64,000 nt of DNA, taken from positions 372,001 to 436,000 of the forward strand of contig NZ_LMTJ01000004.1 of assembly GCF_001510715.1 (NCBI RefSeq), in the 5' to 3' direction. The DNA comes from Bacillus sp. FJAT-29814 (GTDB lineage: Bacteria > Bacillota > Bacilli > Bacillales > Cytobacillaceae). The notes under the pieces are model-generated. The model did no database searches and was not told the origin of the DNA. It saw only the letters and a program-made list of their open reading frames with translations. Positions 1 to 7,883 of the stretch are shown piece by piece. Every line of letters begins with the position of its first letter. Positions within the stretch are counted from its first letter, which is position 1. The translations under genes and the position numbers were made by a program.

Positions 1-168
1 AAGCTTTTTGACATCCTGATTATTATATATTCTATAACCATTATCCAACCGCTTCGGCTGAATAAACTCATAACGTTCTTCCCATTTTCTAATCACTTGT
101 TTCGATAATCCAGTTATATCTGCAACTTGTTGTATCGTAAATAATCCATTCTGATCCGATTCCATCAT
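1..168 (-). CDS. MerR-family transcriptional regulator, N-terminal part (cut by window edge)
   Basis: Only the first 56 codons lie in the window; the rest runs off the left edge. The translation begins MMESDQNGLFTIQQVADITG and continues through a MerR winged-helix DNA-binding segment with the pattern RKWEERYEF..PKR.DNGYRIY. The 'WExRY...P.R..GYR.Y' form is typical of MerR proteins that often carry a C-terminal cobalamin-binding domain (CarH/LitR/MlrA type); that half is not visible, so the subtype is inference. An AAGGAG lies about nine bases before the ATG. It is divergent from the ABC exporter that starts at 414 and probably regulates it and itself through the palindromes at 236-275. Confidence 0.85.
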   Translation of the reverse strand, partial: MMESDQNGLFTIQQVADITGLSKQVIRKWEERYEFIQPKRLDNGYRIYNNQDVKKL

Positions 169-235
169 CTATTTCATCTCCTTAATCCTCTGTCCAATCT
201 CTGTAGATACATTCAGTATAATAATCATCATGATT

Positions 236-275
236 TTGTACAACATTCCTCCGAAAACATTGTACACAATATTGT
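236..275. promoter_or_regulatory. Cluster of TTGTA palindromes, candidate MerR operator
   Basis: The MerR/ABC-transporter intergenic region holds three palindromes built on the same half-site: TTGTACAA (236-243), TTGTACACAA (260-269) and ACAATATTGT (266-275), the last two overlapping. Repeated short half-sites between a MerR gene and its divergent target are the usual arrangement for autoregulation plus target control. The link to this MerR protein is inferred from position. Confidence 0.5.
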
Positions 276-413
276 ATGATAACCTTACTATTTAAAAAGT
301 ATTTTTGTCTATTGTTTATCATTTAAGGTTATACAGATGCTTGACAAAGGAATATGTCCCCATTCATAATCAACTATAAGTCTAATAATTTAATTTCAGA
401 ATGGAGTGACAAA

Positions 414-1481
414 GTGTTTCTAGCGTGGCAGGAAATTAAAAAAAATAAACTTCGTTTTACCTTGATTACAGGAATTTTAATGCTTGTTTCCTATCTAGTA
501 TTTTTCCTCTCTGGGCTTGCAACCGGTCTTGCCAGCCTGAATAGGGAAGCCGTTGATAAATGGGAAGCAACAGCTATTATCCTAACCAAGGAATCGGATA
601 AAAGCTTGTACCAATCCTTCATGTCAATTGATCAGCTAAAAAACATTGAAGCGAAAAAAACAGCAGTCATTGGTCAGCTCAACGCCATTGCGAGCAACGA
701 GGACAACAAACAAAATATTTCTCTCTTTGGTCTTAACAAAGACGAATTTTTAATGCCTACTGTGACAGAAGGAAGGGCTTTTGAAAAGGAAAATGAAGTG
801 ATTGCTGATGATTCACTTAAAGACGAAGGATTCAATTTGGGCGATCAATTATCCTTGTCTTCTAGCGATCAACATTTAATAATTGTTGGATTTACGGATC
901 AAGCTCGATTTAATGCTGCACCTGTTTTATATGCCAACCTTGAAACCTTCCACCTGGTTAAATTTGGTGAAGCAGCGGTTCAAAAAAAAGATCAAATTAA
1001 CGGAATTGTCGTTAGGGATGATTCCATTTCAACTCTCACCCAAAATGATGAGCTAGACGCTATCGAAATTGAATCATTTATTCAAAATTTACCTGGCTAT
1101 ACAGAACAAAAACTTACCCTGAATTTTATGATTTATTTCCTTTTTGGAATTTCATCCATTATCGTAGCCATTTTCTTGTATGTGTTAACCGTGCAGAAAA
1201 TCAGTATGTTCGGGGTCATGAAGGCACAAGGTATTTCCAGCTCTTATTTATCTTGGTCTGTTGTAGCCCAAACCTTTATTTTAGCGTTTATTGGAACGGC
1301 ACTAGGATTTGCCCTAACACTCGTTTCAGGAGCTTTTTTACCAGCAGCTGTTCCTGTTTCGTTTGATTTAACCGTAATGCTGTTCTATGGACTAATCCTA
1401 ATGGCGGTGGCCACTGCTGGCGCAGTTTTCTCCGTCTTTACAATCGTTCGTATTGATCCACTGAAAGCAATAGGAGGGTAA
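414..1481 (+). CDS. ABC transporter permease, FtsX family
   Basis: Membrane subunit of an exporter-type ABC system. One N-terminal membrane segment (LITGILMLVSYLVFFLSG) is followed by a roughly 200-residue extracellular domain and three C-terminal membrane segments, the DevC/FtsX-like (MacB-type) topology. The frame is open from an ATG at 354, but GGAG sits seven bases before GTG 414 and the family normally starts '(M)FLAWxEIKKxKLRF', exactly here, so GTG 414 is preferred (355 aa); the ATG at 354 has a cramped ribosome site. Three bases separate it from the ATPase gene. The substrate is unknown; family members export lipids, peptides or drugs. Confidence 0.88.
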   Translation: MFLAWQEIKKNKLRFTLITGILMLVSYLVFFLSGLATGLASLNREAVDKWEATAIILTKESDKSLYQSFMSIDQLKNIEAKKTAVIGQLNAIASNEDNKQNISLFGLNKDEFLMPTVTEGRAFEKENEVIADDSLKDEGFNLGDQLSLSSSDQHLIIVGFTDQARFNAAPVLYANLETFHLVKFGEAAVQKKDQINGIVVRDDSISTLTQNDELDAIEIESFIQNLPGYTEQKLTLNFMIYFLFGISSIIVAIFLYVLTVQKISMFGVMKAQGISSSYLSWSVVAQTFILAFIGTALGFALTLVSGAFLPAAVPVSFDLTVMLFYGLILMAVATAGAVFSVFTIVRIDPLKAIGG

Positions 1482-1484
1482 ACC

Positions 1485-2210
1485 ATGGCAGTGTTAGAGT
1501 TACATGGAGTAAGGAAGAGTTTTGGCAACGGTCATAAGAAAGTAGACGCCTTAAAGGAAACAAACTTTGTTGCTAACCGTGGTGAGTTGATAGCGATCAT
1601 TGGGCCATCGGGGTCTGGGAAAAGTACCTTTCTTACCATTGTTGGGGGCTTATTAACTCCAACTTCAGGTGATGTCATCATCAATGAACAGAACCTAACC
1701 TCTTTAAATGAAAAAGCGCGCTCACAAATCCGACTTAAGGAAATTGGATTTGTGCTACAAGCGTCGAACCTAGTTCCCTTCCTCTCGGTGGCCAATCAAT
1801 TAAAACTATTAGACAAAGTGAAAAAGGGAAATATGTCAGTAATGGAGCGAGAACAATTATACGAGGACTTGGGTATTGCTGACTTACTCATGAAATATCC
1901 TTCTGACCTATCCGGCGGGGAACGGCAGCGCGTAGCCATCGCTAAGGCTTTGTACAGTAATCCTTCGATTATTTTAGCTGATGAGCCTACAGCCTCGCTT
2001 GATTCAGATCGTGCCTATGAGGTTATGGAGCTATTAAAAAAAGTAACGAAACAGAAAAAAACAACAACCATTGTAGTGACTCACGATATTAGGCTTGTAG
2101 GCTATTGTGATAAAGTTTATAAAATGACAGATGGTGTCCTTTCGACAGCCATAGAGGAGCATGCTAAAGGACTATATGTTGAGGAAAAAACTGCTAGTTC
2201 AAGTCAATAA
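1485..2210 (+). CDS. ABC transporter ATP-binding protein
   Basis: Nucleotide-binding subunit of about 240 aa that pairs with the FtsX-type permease just upstream. It shows Walker A GPSGSGKS, the signature LSGGERQR, Walker B IILADEPTASLD and the H-loop VVTHD, all intact, and groups with the LolD/MacB class by overall sequence. GGAGGG lies six bases before the ATG. Permease and ATPase are transcribed together and followed by a terminator at 2220. Control by the divergent MerR protein is likely but inferred. Confidence 0.93.
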   Translation: MAVLELHGVRKSFGNGHKKVDALKETNFVANRGELIAIIGPSGSGKSTFLTIVGGLLTPTSGDVIINEQNLTSLNEKARSQIRLKEIGFVLQASNLVPFLSVANQLKLLDKVKKGNMSVMEREQLYEDLGIADLLMKYPSDLSGGERQRVAIAKALYSNPSIILADEPTASLDSDRAYEVMELLKKVTKQKKTTTIVVTHDIRLVGYCDKVYKMTDGVLSTAIEEHAKGLYVEEKTASSSQ

Positions 2211-2219
2211 GAGATAATG

Positions 2220-2271
2220 ACACGAGTGTTGGTATTGTTCGGAACATATCCAAACTCGTGTTTTCTTTTTT
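2220..2271 (+). terminator. Rho-independent terminator of the ABC operon
   Basis: ACACGAGT (2220-2227) pairs with ACTCGTGT (2254-2261), extended by TTGG/CCAA, and is followed by a T-rich tract. It lies just after the ATPase stop codon. Confidence 0.8.
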
Positions 2272-2393
2272 CTCCGTTTCTTTCCCCTTCTTTATATCAT
2301 TCACTGCAACCAATCCCAATGTGATTTTTTGGGATGTAGAAGATGCGGTTGGATATATTAACATTAAACTATTTGAAAACTGGGGGAATCTAA

Positions 2394-3620
2394 GTGAATT
2401 TACAATCAGGAACTTATTATTGGCCAACTACTTTTCCTGATGCTCCATCATATCCAGCATTGGCAGAAGACCTATCTTGTGATGTATTAATCATTGGGGG
2501 CGGAAGTTCTGGGGCACAGTGTGCCTATTACCTTGCTGATACTGATTTAGATGTAGCTGTTATTGAAAAATCAAAAATTGGCAGCGGCAGCACTAGTACC
2601 AATACAGCTCTCATTCAATACTCTGGTGAAAAAATGTTTACCGATTTAATCAACACTTTTGGAGCAGAGTATATCAAAAGGCACTTACAATTACTAAAAG
2701 AAGCCATCAATGAAATTGAATCAGCATCGAGCAAGGTTACAATCGATTTTGAATTCACCAGAAGAGATACCTTATATTCCGCTAGCTGTGCAGAAGACGT
2801 TGAAAGTTTAAAAAGGGAATACGAATTTTTAAAGCAGCATCACTGTGAACTTACCTTTTTAACAAAGGAAGAGATCGAAGCAAACTATCCTTTTAGCAGG
2901 GATGCCGCTATTTACTCATACAATGATGCAGAAATTAACCCATTCCGATTCACCCATGCACTATTGGATTACGCCGCAAGAAAAGGAATCCGTGTTTATG
3001 AAAATACTGAAATGAACGGCCACCACTTTGATGAGCAACGTGGGAAAATGATCGTTTCTACAAAAAATGGCTATTCGATAGCAACGCGCTATATTATTTT
3101 TGCAGCGGGTTATGAAGGAATGGATATTAGAAAAGAGAAAAAAGCCTCCTTTGTGAGTACTTATACGGTTACGACCAATCCAGTCGAAGATCTCTCCCAA
3201 TGGCATAACAGGACACTCATTTGGGAAACCGCCCGCCCTTATTTATTTATGCGTACAACGAAAGATAACCGTATTATCATCGGCGGACTCGATGATAATA
3301 CAACATATCCTGAAGACCGCGACAGTAAACTGATCCACAAAAAGAATAAACTGATTGAAGAATTCAATAAAATGTTTCCCACCATTAAAGTACAGCCAGA
3401 ATACTACCTAGCTGCTTTTTATGGTGGCACAGTAGATGGCATTCCGATTATTGGCACATATGAAGAATATCCTAATAGCTATTTTCTAATTGCCTTTGGT
3501 GACAATGGGACAGTCTACAGCCAATTGCTGTCGAAGCTTATTGTAAAGGAGATTGTGGAAGGGAACTGTCCAGATTTAGCTCTATACTTGCAGGATCGCC
3601 CTTTACTTAACAAGAGATGA
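2394..3620 (+). CDS. NAD(P)/FAD-dependent oxidoreductase, DAO family
   Basis: A 408-residue flavoprotein of the D-amino-acid oxidase (DAO/OrdL-like) fold. The dinucleotide-binding motif VLIIGGGSSGAQCAYYLA lies near residue 30. A typical DAO C-terminus follows (YYLAAFYGGTVDGIPIIG, then FGDNG). Such enzymes oxidise amino acids, N-methyl amino acids or gamma-glutamyl-amines; the substrate cannot be told here. Translation starts at GTG with GGGGGA seven bases upstream. It stands alone between two operons, with no partner gene indicating the substrate. Confidence 0.85.
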   Translation: MNLQSGTYYWPTTFPDAPSYPALAEDLSCDVLIIGGGSSGAQCAYYLADTDLDVAVIEKSKIGSGSTSTNTALIQYSGEKMFTDLINTFGAEYIKRHLQLLKEAINEIESASSKVTIDFEFTRRDTLYSASCAEDVESLKREYEFLKQHHCELTFLTKEEIEANYPFSRDAAIYSYNDAEINPFRFTHALLDYAARKGIRVYENTEMNGHHFDEQRGKMIVSTKNGYSIATRYIIFAAGYEGMDIRKEKKASFVSTYTVTTNPVEDLSQWHNRTLIWETARPYLFMRTTKDNRIIIGGLDDNTTYPEDRDSKLIHKKNKLIEEFNKMFPTIKVQPEYYLAAFYGGTVDGIPIIGTYEEYPNSYFLIAFGDNGTVYSQLLSKLIVKEIVEGNCPDLALYLQDRPLLNKR

Positions 3621-3731
3621 AAAAAGGCAAAAGTTTTATCCGTCAGATCTAAATAAGAGTTTGTGATTCATCCTTAAAATAAAGTATAGTTAAGTATCTA
3701 ATAAAAAATCCCTGAGTTAAGGATGATCAAC

Positions 3732-4439
3732 ATGCGTCTTAATAAATATATAAGCGAATCTGGAAAAGCATCTAGACGAGGTGCGGATAAATTAATTGCC
3801 GACGGGAGAGTTACGATAAATGGTAAACGTGCAACAATCGGTAGCCAAGTGGAACCTGGGGATGACGTTCGAGTGGATGGAAATCAAATCCGAGTAGCAA
3901 GGAATAATGTCTATATTGCCTTAAATAAACCTGTAGGCATTACTAGCACAACAGAAAAAGGTGTAAAGGGGAATATTGTTGATTTGGTTAACCATCCATT
4001 AAGAATATTTAATATTGGGCGCCTGGATAAAGATTCAGAGGGCTTAATACTTCTTACGAACGATGGCGACATTGTTAACGAAATTCTCCGTTCCGAAGGT
4101 AAACATGAGAAGGAATACATTGTCTCTGTAGACAAGCCAATTACTCCTGAATTCTTGAAGAAGATGTCAGAGGGTGTCAAAATATTAGGGACAAAAACAC
4201 TTCCTTGTAAAGTAACACAATTATCAAAATTTGATTTCCAAATTATTTTAACCCAGGGACTTAATCGCCAAATTCGCCGTATGTGTGCTGAATTAGGCTA
4301 CGAGGTTTACCGGCTGCAAAGAACCCGAATCATGAATATTCATTTAGGCAACCTTCCTCCTGGACAATGGAGAGATTTATCCAAGAAAGAGCGAACCCAA
4401 TTATTTAGAGAATTGAACTATGAGCCAAAAGAATGGTAA
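3732..4439 (+). CDS. rluF: 23S rRNA pseudouridine(2604) synthase RluF-like
   Basis: RNA-modifying enzyme of the RsuA/RluB/E/F family. An N-terminal S4 domain ([20 protein letters not shown]) leads to a pseudouridine synthase domain with the catalytic Asp99 in [10 protein letters not shown] and the family motif [17 protein letters not shown]. Overall length (235 aa) and the S4-to-catalytic spacing resemble RluF, which makes pseudouridine 2604 in 23S rRNA. ATG 3732 is chosen because AAGG precedes it by nine bases, while an in-frame ATG at 3723 overlaps the ribosome site. Assignment to RluF rather than RluB/RsuA is by overall resemblance. Confidence 0.85.
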   Translation: MRLNKYISESGKASRRGADKLIADGRVTINGKRATIGSQVEPGDDVRVDGNQIRVARNNVYIALNKPVGITSTTEKGVKGNIVDLVNHPLRIFNIGRLDKDSEGLILLTNDGDIVNEILRSEGKHEKEYIVSVDKPITPEFLKKMSEGVKILGTKTLPCKVTQLSKFDFQIILTQGLNRQIRRMCAELGYEVYRLQRTRIMNIHLGNLPPGQWRDLSKKERTQLFRELNYEPKEW

Positions 4440-4521
4440 AAACCCCGGAGCATAAAGTTTAGGTAGAATTATTATCGAATTAATGTCCAACTAAAGGGGA
4501 AATTTAATTATTATAAAATCC

Positions 4522-4550
4522 TAGTGCTTCTTTCCAAGAAAGAAGCACTA
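4522..4550. terminator. Hairpin terminator between convergent rluF and dinB-like gene
   Basis: A perfect 13-bp stem, TAGTGCTTCTTTC with GAAAGAAGCACTA, and a 3-base loop. On the minus strand it is followed by GGATTTTATAATAATT. It overlaps the stop codon of the DinB-like gene and probably serves both directions. Confidence 0.75.
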
Positions 4551-5027
4551 AGGAAGGGAACCTTCAATTGCTCGTTGAATTGCATAAATAACTCCTGTAT
4601 GCATTCCTTCATGGTGTAAACTAAACGTTAGGATTTCTCCAATTGTTTCCATCTTAAAACCAAGCCGTACAAAGGGTTTTATTGCTTTTTCCTGCAGGCG
4701 GTTGCCGAGAGATTCCTTGATGTAAGCAGTTTGTTTTTTTAATTCATATGATAAGATTTGCAATGTTGGAGGTTCTACTTGCCATTCGCTTGGTCTCGTC
4801 CGATTGCCAAATAGGGTGACAAATTCTGGAGAAAGTTGTGACGGTAATCCCGCAAAATTCGAAGCAAGCTGATCCTGAACAATTAAAATATGACCAACGT
4901 TCCAACGAATCGTATTGTTAAACCCCTTAGGCATAATATCAGCAACATCCTCTGTAATAGATTCCAACTTTTGGAGAGTAATGGCTCGAACCACTTCCAC
5001 CTGTCTCAGCACCATTTCGTTCTTCAT
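4548..5027 (-). CDS. DinB-family protein
   Basis: A 159-residue protein of the DinB/YfiT four-helix-bundle superfamily. The likely metal-binding histidines are His46 (RWNVGHIL) and those in LHHEGMH (138, 139, 143). Members include bacillithiol-dependent transferases and many uncharacterised proteins, so the reaction is unknown. AGGAGG precedes the ATG. The stop codon lies inside the hairpin terminator shared with rluF. Its leftward orientation matches the next two genes, but gaps and terminators suggest separate transcription. Confidence 0.85.
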   Translation of the reverse strand: MKNEMVLRQVEVVRAITLQKLESITEDVADIMPKGFNNTIRWNVGHILIVQDQLASNFAGLPSQLSPEFVTLFGNRTRPSEWQVEPPTLQILSYELKKQTAYIKESLGNRLQEKAIKPFVRLGFKMETIGEILTFSLHHEGMHTGVIYAIQRAIEGSLP

Positions 5028-5126
5028 ACTACCCCACCTCCTATGAAAGTTACGGATTAAATTTTTGTGTATAACCCCACTACGGGTACTGTTTAAATTT
5101 CCGTTTAACGCGAATCCTCCGTATCC

Positions 5127-6035
5127 TCAAAAAACTTCTCTTTCATCCATAAAACTCTTATGTATCCAAATAGCTGCCGCAGAACCTTCACCCATAGCTA
5201 TTGTCACTTGTTCCGAATGAGCAACCACATCACCCGCTGCCCATACATTGGGTATATTCGTCATTTTTGTTCGCGGGTTGACAACAATATGATGATTTTC
5301 AAGAAGTTCTACCCCTAATTGCTTCGCAAGGTTCGATTTCACTTCATTGCCCCCGAACGCAATAAAGCCGCATTCGCCCATAATTCTCTTCCCGCTTTGC
5401 AGGATAAATCCTTTTAGATAAGAATTTTCTGCAATGACCTTTTGGATGGTTTCTTCAACATATTGAATCCGATGAACCTTGAGTTCGTTTAATAGGTGTT
5501 CTGATACCTCTGTCTGTTCATGATTGATATAGGTAAGATCTTGTGTCCAGTAAGAGAGGGTTAGGGCCATCTTGGCTCCCACATTTCCCGCGCCAATCAC
5601 AATCGTACTTTTATTCATCACTTCATAGCCATCGCAATCTGGACAAACATACACGTTTATACCTAGACAGTGTAGAAGCTCGGGAAATGCAGGTATCCTG
5701 TCCATAATACCGGTTGCCAATAACAATCGCTTTGCTGCAAATTGCAAACCGGTTTTTACCGTGAGCTGAAATCCCTTTCCAACTTTTTCAGCCCTGTCAA
5801 CAACTTCGGATATAAACTCTACTCCCAGTTTTTCTGCTTGCCTTTTTCCAAGCTGACGAAGTTCATGGCCACTAATACCATCTGGCCAACCCAATATATT
5901 ATTATAACTCTTACATAATGTTGAACGGCCATAATTTGAATCAATGACAAGAACTTTATGTTTATATCTGCCCAATTGAATCGCTGCTTGAAGACCAGCA
6001 ATACCGCCACCTACAATAATACAATCATAACTCAC
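5127..6035 (-). CDS. Thioredoxin reductase-like NAD(P)/FAD-dependent oxidoreductase
   Basis: A 302-residue flavoprotein with an FAD motif at residues 8-14 (VGGGIAG), a redox pair Cys131/Cys134 in CPDCDGYE, an NAD(P) motif VIGAGNVGAKMAL and the FAD-closing motif WAAGDV. The domain order is that of low-molecular-weight thioredoxin reductase, but the active site is CPDC rather than the usual CATC/CAVC, so it is more likely a paralogue than the housekeeping TrxB. It starts at GTG with AAAGGGG eight bases upstream. No thioredoxin or peroxiredoxin gene is adjacent. Confidence 0.85.
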   Translation of the reverse strand: MSYDCIIVGGGIAGLQAAIQLGRYKHKVLVIDSNYGRSTLCKSYNNILGWPDGISGHELRQLGKRQAEKLGVEFISEVVDRAEKVGKGFQLTVKTGLQFAAKRLLLATGIMDRIPAFPELLHCLGINVYVCPDCDGYEVMNKSTIVIGAGNVGAKMALTLSYWTQDLTYINHEQTEVSEHLLNELKVHRIQYVEETIQKVIAENSYLKGFILQSGKRIMGECGFIAFGGNEVKSNLAKQLGVELLENHHIVVNPRTKMTNIPNVWAAGDVVAHSEQVTIAMGEGSAAAIWIHKSFMDEREVF

Positions 6036-6213
6036 AGGTACATCCCCTTTCTTTGACCCTTTACATAGAAAGGATTTTTAACCTTAAGTTTCCCTTTTTA
6101 TCTTAAAGTAAAAGTGCATTACCTATTAATTCCGTAAAGTTTCATCAAAAATAAAAGCAGTAGGTCTACAAGTTTTGCGATTAATCGGCAGTTTTCCTCC
6201 GTAAATAGGAAAA

Positions 6214-6232
6214 GACACCCATAAGGGGCGCC
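6214..6232 (-). terminator. Terminator of the GIY-YIG gene
   Basis: Read on the minus strand, GGCGCCC pairs with GGGTGTC (two G-U pairs) around a 5-base loop, then TTTT. It lies about 30 bases after the stop codon of the GIY-YIG gene. Confidence 0.6.
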
Positions 6233-6264
6233 TAAATGCTAACTGGTTTATTAAACTTGATTCA

Positions 6265-6618
6265 TCAAAAAAAGACCTTATCTACATTGTATTTCGATTT
6301 GAGTGCATTAATAATATACGTTTCATAAATTTCTCTATGTACAGGGTCTTCAATCACACAAACATCAATTTTAGCGACTTCATCCCTATGCATTTTTATT
6401 GGAGAAACAGTATCTTCAAAATGTTTCTTAATCCTTTGCCGTAATTTCCTTGCCTTACCAACAAATAATAGCTCTTGGTTATTGTTATAGAACATAAAAA
6501 TACCACCCTTATCTCTAGGGATAAGATGAAAATCAGTAAACCCATATATATTACTTAACTCTGGTTTATTCTGTTTGGTAATTGTAACACTTGGTTTTGG
6601 TATGGTTATGTTTATCAC
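6265..6618 (-). CDS. GIY-YIG nuclease family protein
   Basis: A small 117-residue protein formed almost entirely of a GIY-YIG domain. Visible elements are GGIFMFY (the GIY strand), LLFVGKA (the YIG strand), the conserved Arg in KLRQRIKKHF and the catalytic Glu in HREIYETYIIN. Similar stand-alone domains occur in UvrC-like and homing-type nucleases; the DNA or RNA target is unknown. It starts at GTG with AAGGAG twelve bases upstream, a little far. It lies just outside the left-most copy of the rlmH end sequence, so it may be part of the integration hot spot. Confidence 0.8.
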   Translation of the reverse strand: MINITIPKPSVTITKQNKPELSNIYGFTDFHLIPRDKGGIFMFYNNNQELLFVGKARKLRQRIKKHFEDTVSPIKMHRDEVAKIDVCVIEDPVHREIYETYIINALKSKYNVDKVFF

Positions 6619-6669
6619 TATCGTTCACTTCTCCTTCGTATTGGGTAAAGGCAAAAATAACAACTGCCT

Positions 6670-6687
6670 CTATTTATGGTATGGTTC
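6670..6687 (-). repeat. Copy 3 of the rlmH 3'-end core (candidate att site)
   Basis: On the minus strand GAACCATACCATAAATAG, 16 of 18 identical to the last 18 bases of rlmH at 22942-22959 and in the same orientation; both are followed by AGGCAGTT. The copy still reads EPYHK-stop although no rlmH gene precedes it. It marks the left border of the block carrying the cyanophycin locus. Confidence 0.7.
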
Positions 6688-6761
6688 ACCACATCTATTA
6701 TTCCTGCAGTTAATTAATAGAGCTTATTTCGTGATGAAAAAGAGCCTATTTATCCGAGTAT

Positions 6762-7709
6762 TTACCTACATACAATCACATCACGATTAAATGAACTTTT
6801 CTTAACAAAAGCACGGTCAATAATGCACAATCCTGCAGTTTTGAGAATTGCATCGATTGGTTCAACAGTTACTACTAAGACTTTCTTAGCAATTCTACGC
6901 GCACTTTGAAGCATTTCGAGCTGCTCTTCAGGAGATATAACAGAACACAAATTATAGGGTAAATCGATAATTGCTACATCATATTGATTCGTGATATTGC
7001 GTAAATCTGCTAATTTAACTTCTCCGGAAAGTCCAAAATGGGAGATATTCTCTCTTGCTCCACCAAGAATAAGAGGGTTTCTGTCACTTCCTACTATATC
7101 AATTCCCATGGATAGAGCCTCTACTAATACGGTACCAATCCCACAACAAGGGTCAATTGCCTTTATCCCTCTTGGATCTGGAATGGCGATATTTACAATA
7201 GCTCTTGCTACTCGTGTGTTAAGAGCAGTGGAGTAACTATTCGGTTTTTGTTGATGCCGAAACCAAACAGACTCACTTTTAATATAGATACCGAATATCC
7301 ATCTTCCATTTATATTCATGACACCAAACAAGTGCTTGGGATGATGAATATCAGCTATACCATTGATATGTAATCCGATCTCCTTCTCAATAGCACGCCG
7401 CTTCTCGAAGCCCGCGTCTACTGATCCACCATTTTTTATATATACCACTTTAAATGTTGCCCCAGTTACTTGTATGGATGCTGCTTGTTCAAGGAGATTT
7501 TCAAAGCTTTGCCCTTCATAAATAACAGCAATTCTTCCCTTCATAAACGGACTACGACTTGGATCAATTTTTATATTACTTTCCAAAATCGCAGATTGTG
7601 ACTCCTCCCCAAAGAATGAACGCATTTCCAAAGCACACAAAGGACGTTCTTCCTCATAACAAGCATAAGTATATATATACTTCATTGGTTGTGAGTATTT
7701 ATTTTCCAA
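6762..7709 (-). CDS. Class I SAM-dependent RNA methyltransferase, Trm11/UPF0020-like
   Basis: A 315-residue protein with an N-terminal THUMP-like region and a C-terminal Rossmann methyltransferase. Motif I is DPCCGIGTVLVEA (Asp186) and motif IV is DLPYN (249-253), the D/N-P-P-Y class used for amino methylation of nucleic acid. The spacing resembles tRNA guanosine-N2 methyltransferases (Trm11/TrmG10); the real substrate is not shown. Translation appears to start at TTG with GGATGG about nine bases upstream; an internal ATG at codon 9 is the alternative. It is the left-most gene of the block bounded by rlmH-end repeats. Confidence 0.8.
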   Translation of the reverse strand: MENKYSQPMKYIYTYACYEEERPLCALEMRSFFGEESQSAILESNIKIDPSRSPFMKGRIAVIYEGQSFENLLEQAASIQVTGATFKVVYIKNGGSVDAGFEKRRAIEKEIGLHINGIADIHHPKHLFGVMNINGRWIFGIYIKSESVWFRHQQKPNSYSTALNTRVARAIVNIAIPDPRGIKAIDPCCGIGTVLVEALSMGIDIVGSDRNPLILGGARENISHFGLSGEVKLADLRNITNQYDVAIIDLPYNLCSVISPEEQLEMLQSARRIAKKVLVVTVEPIDAILKTAGLCIIDRAFVKKSSFNRDVIVCR

Positions 7710-7883
7710 TTTTTAGTTCCATCCTTTATGATTCAATTAATAAAGGCAATAGGTATGTCCATATTTACCAGTACCCATTACCTTTGAGGTTATTGGAAAA
7801 GGTTCTTAACCCTCAAAGTATAACACGTTATCGATGGACTGTTCACCGTGGTTATTTAAGAGGCAAATATTTATTGGCTGTTA

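Noticed and set aside
2258..2440. A 60-codon frame between the ABC operon and the flavoprotein gene
   Set aside because: It runs through the terminator T tract and into the flavoprotein gene, with no ribosome site or recognisable domain.
6152..6200. A fourth possible element end: CGGCAGTTTTCC at 6186 resembles the GGCAGTTTTTT ends
   Set aside because: The adjacent bases where a core should lie (about 6152-6169) match the rlmH-end sequence too poorly, so a fourth att copy is not claimed.
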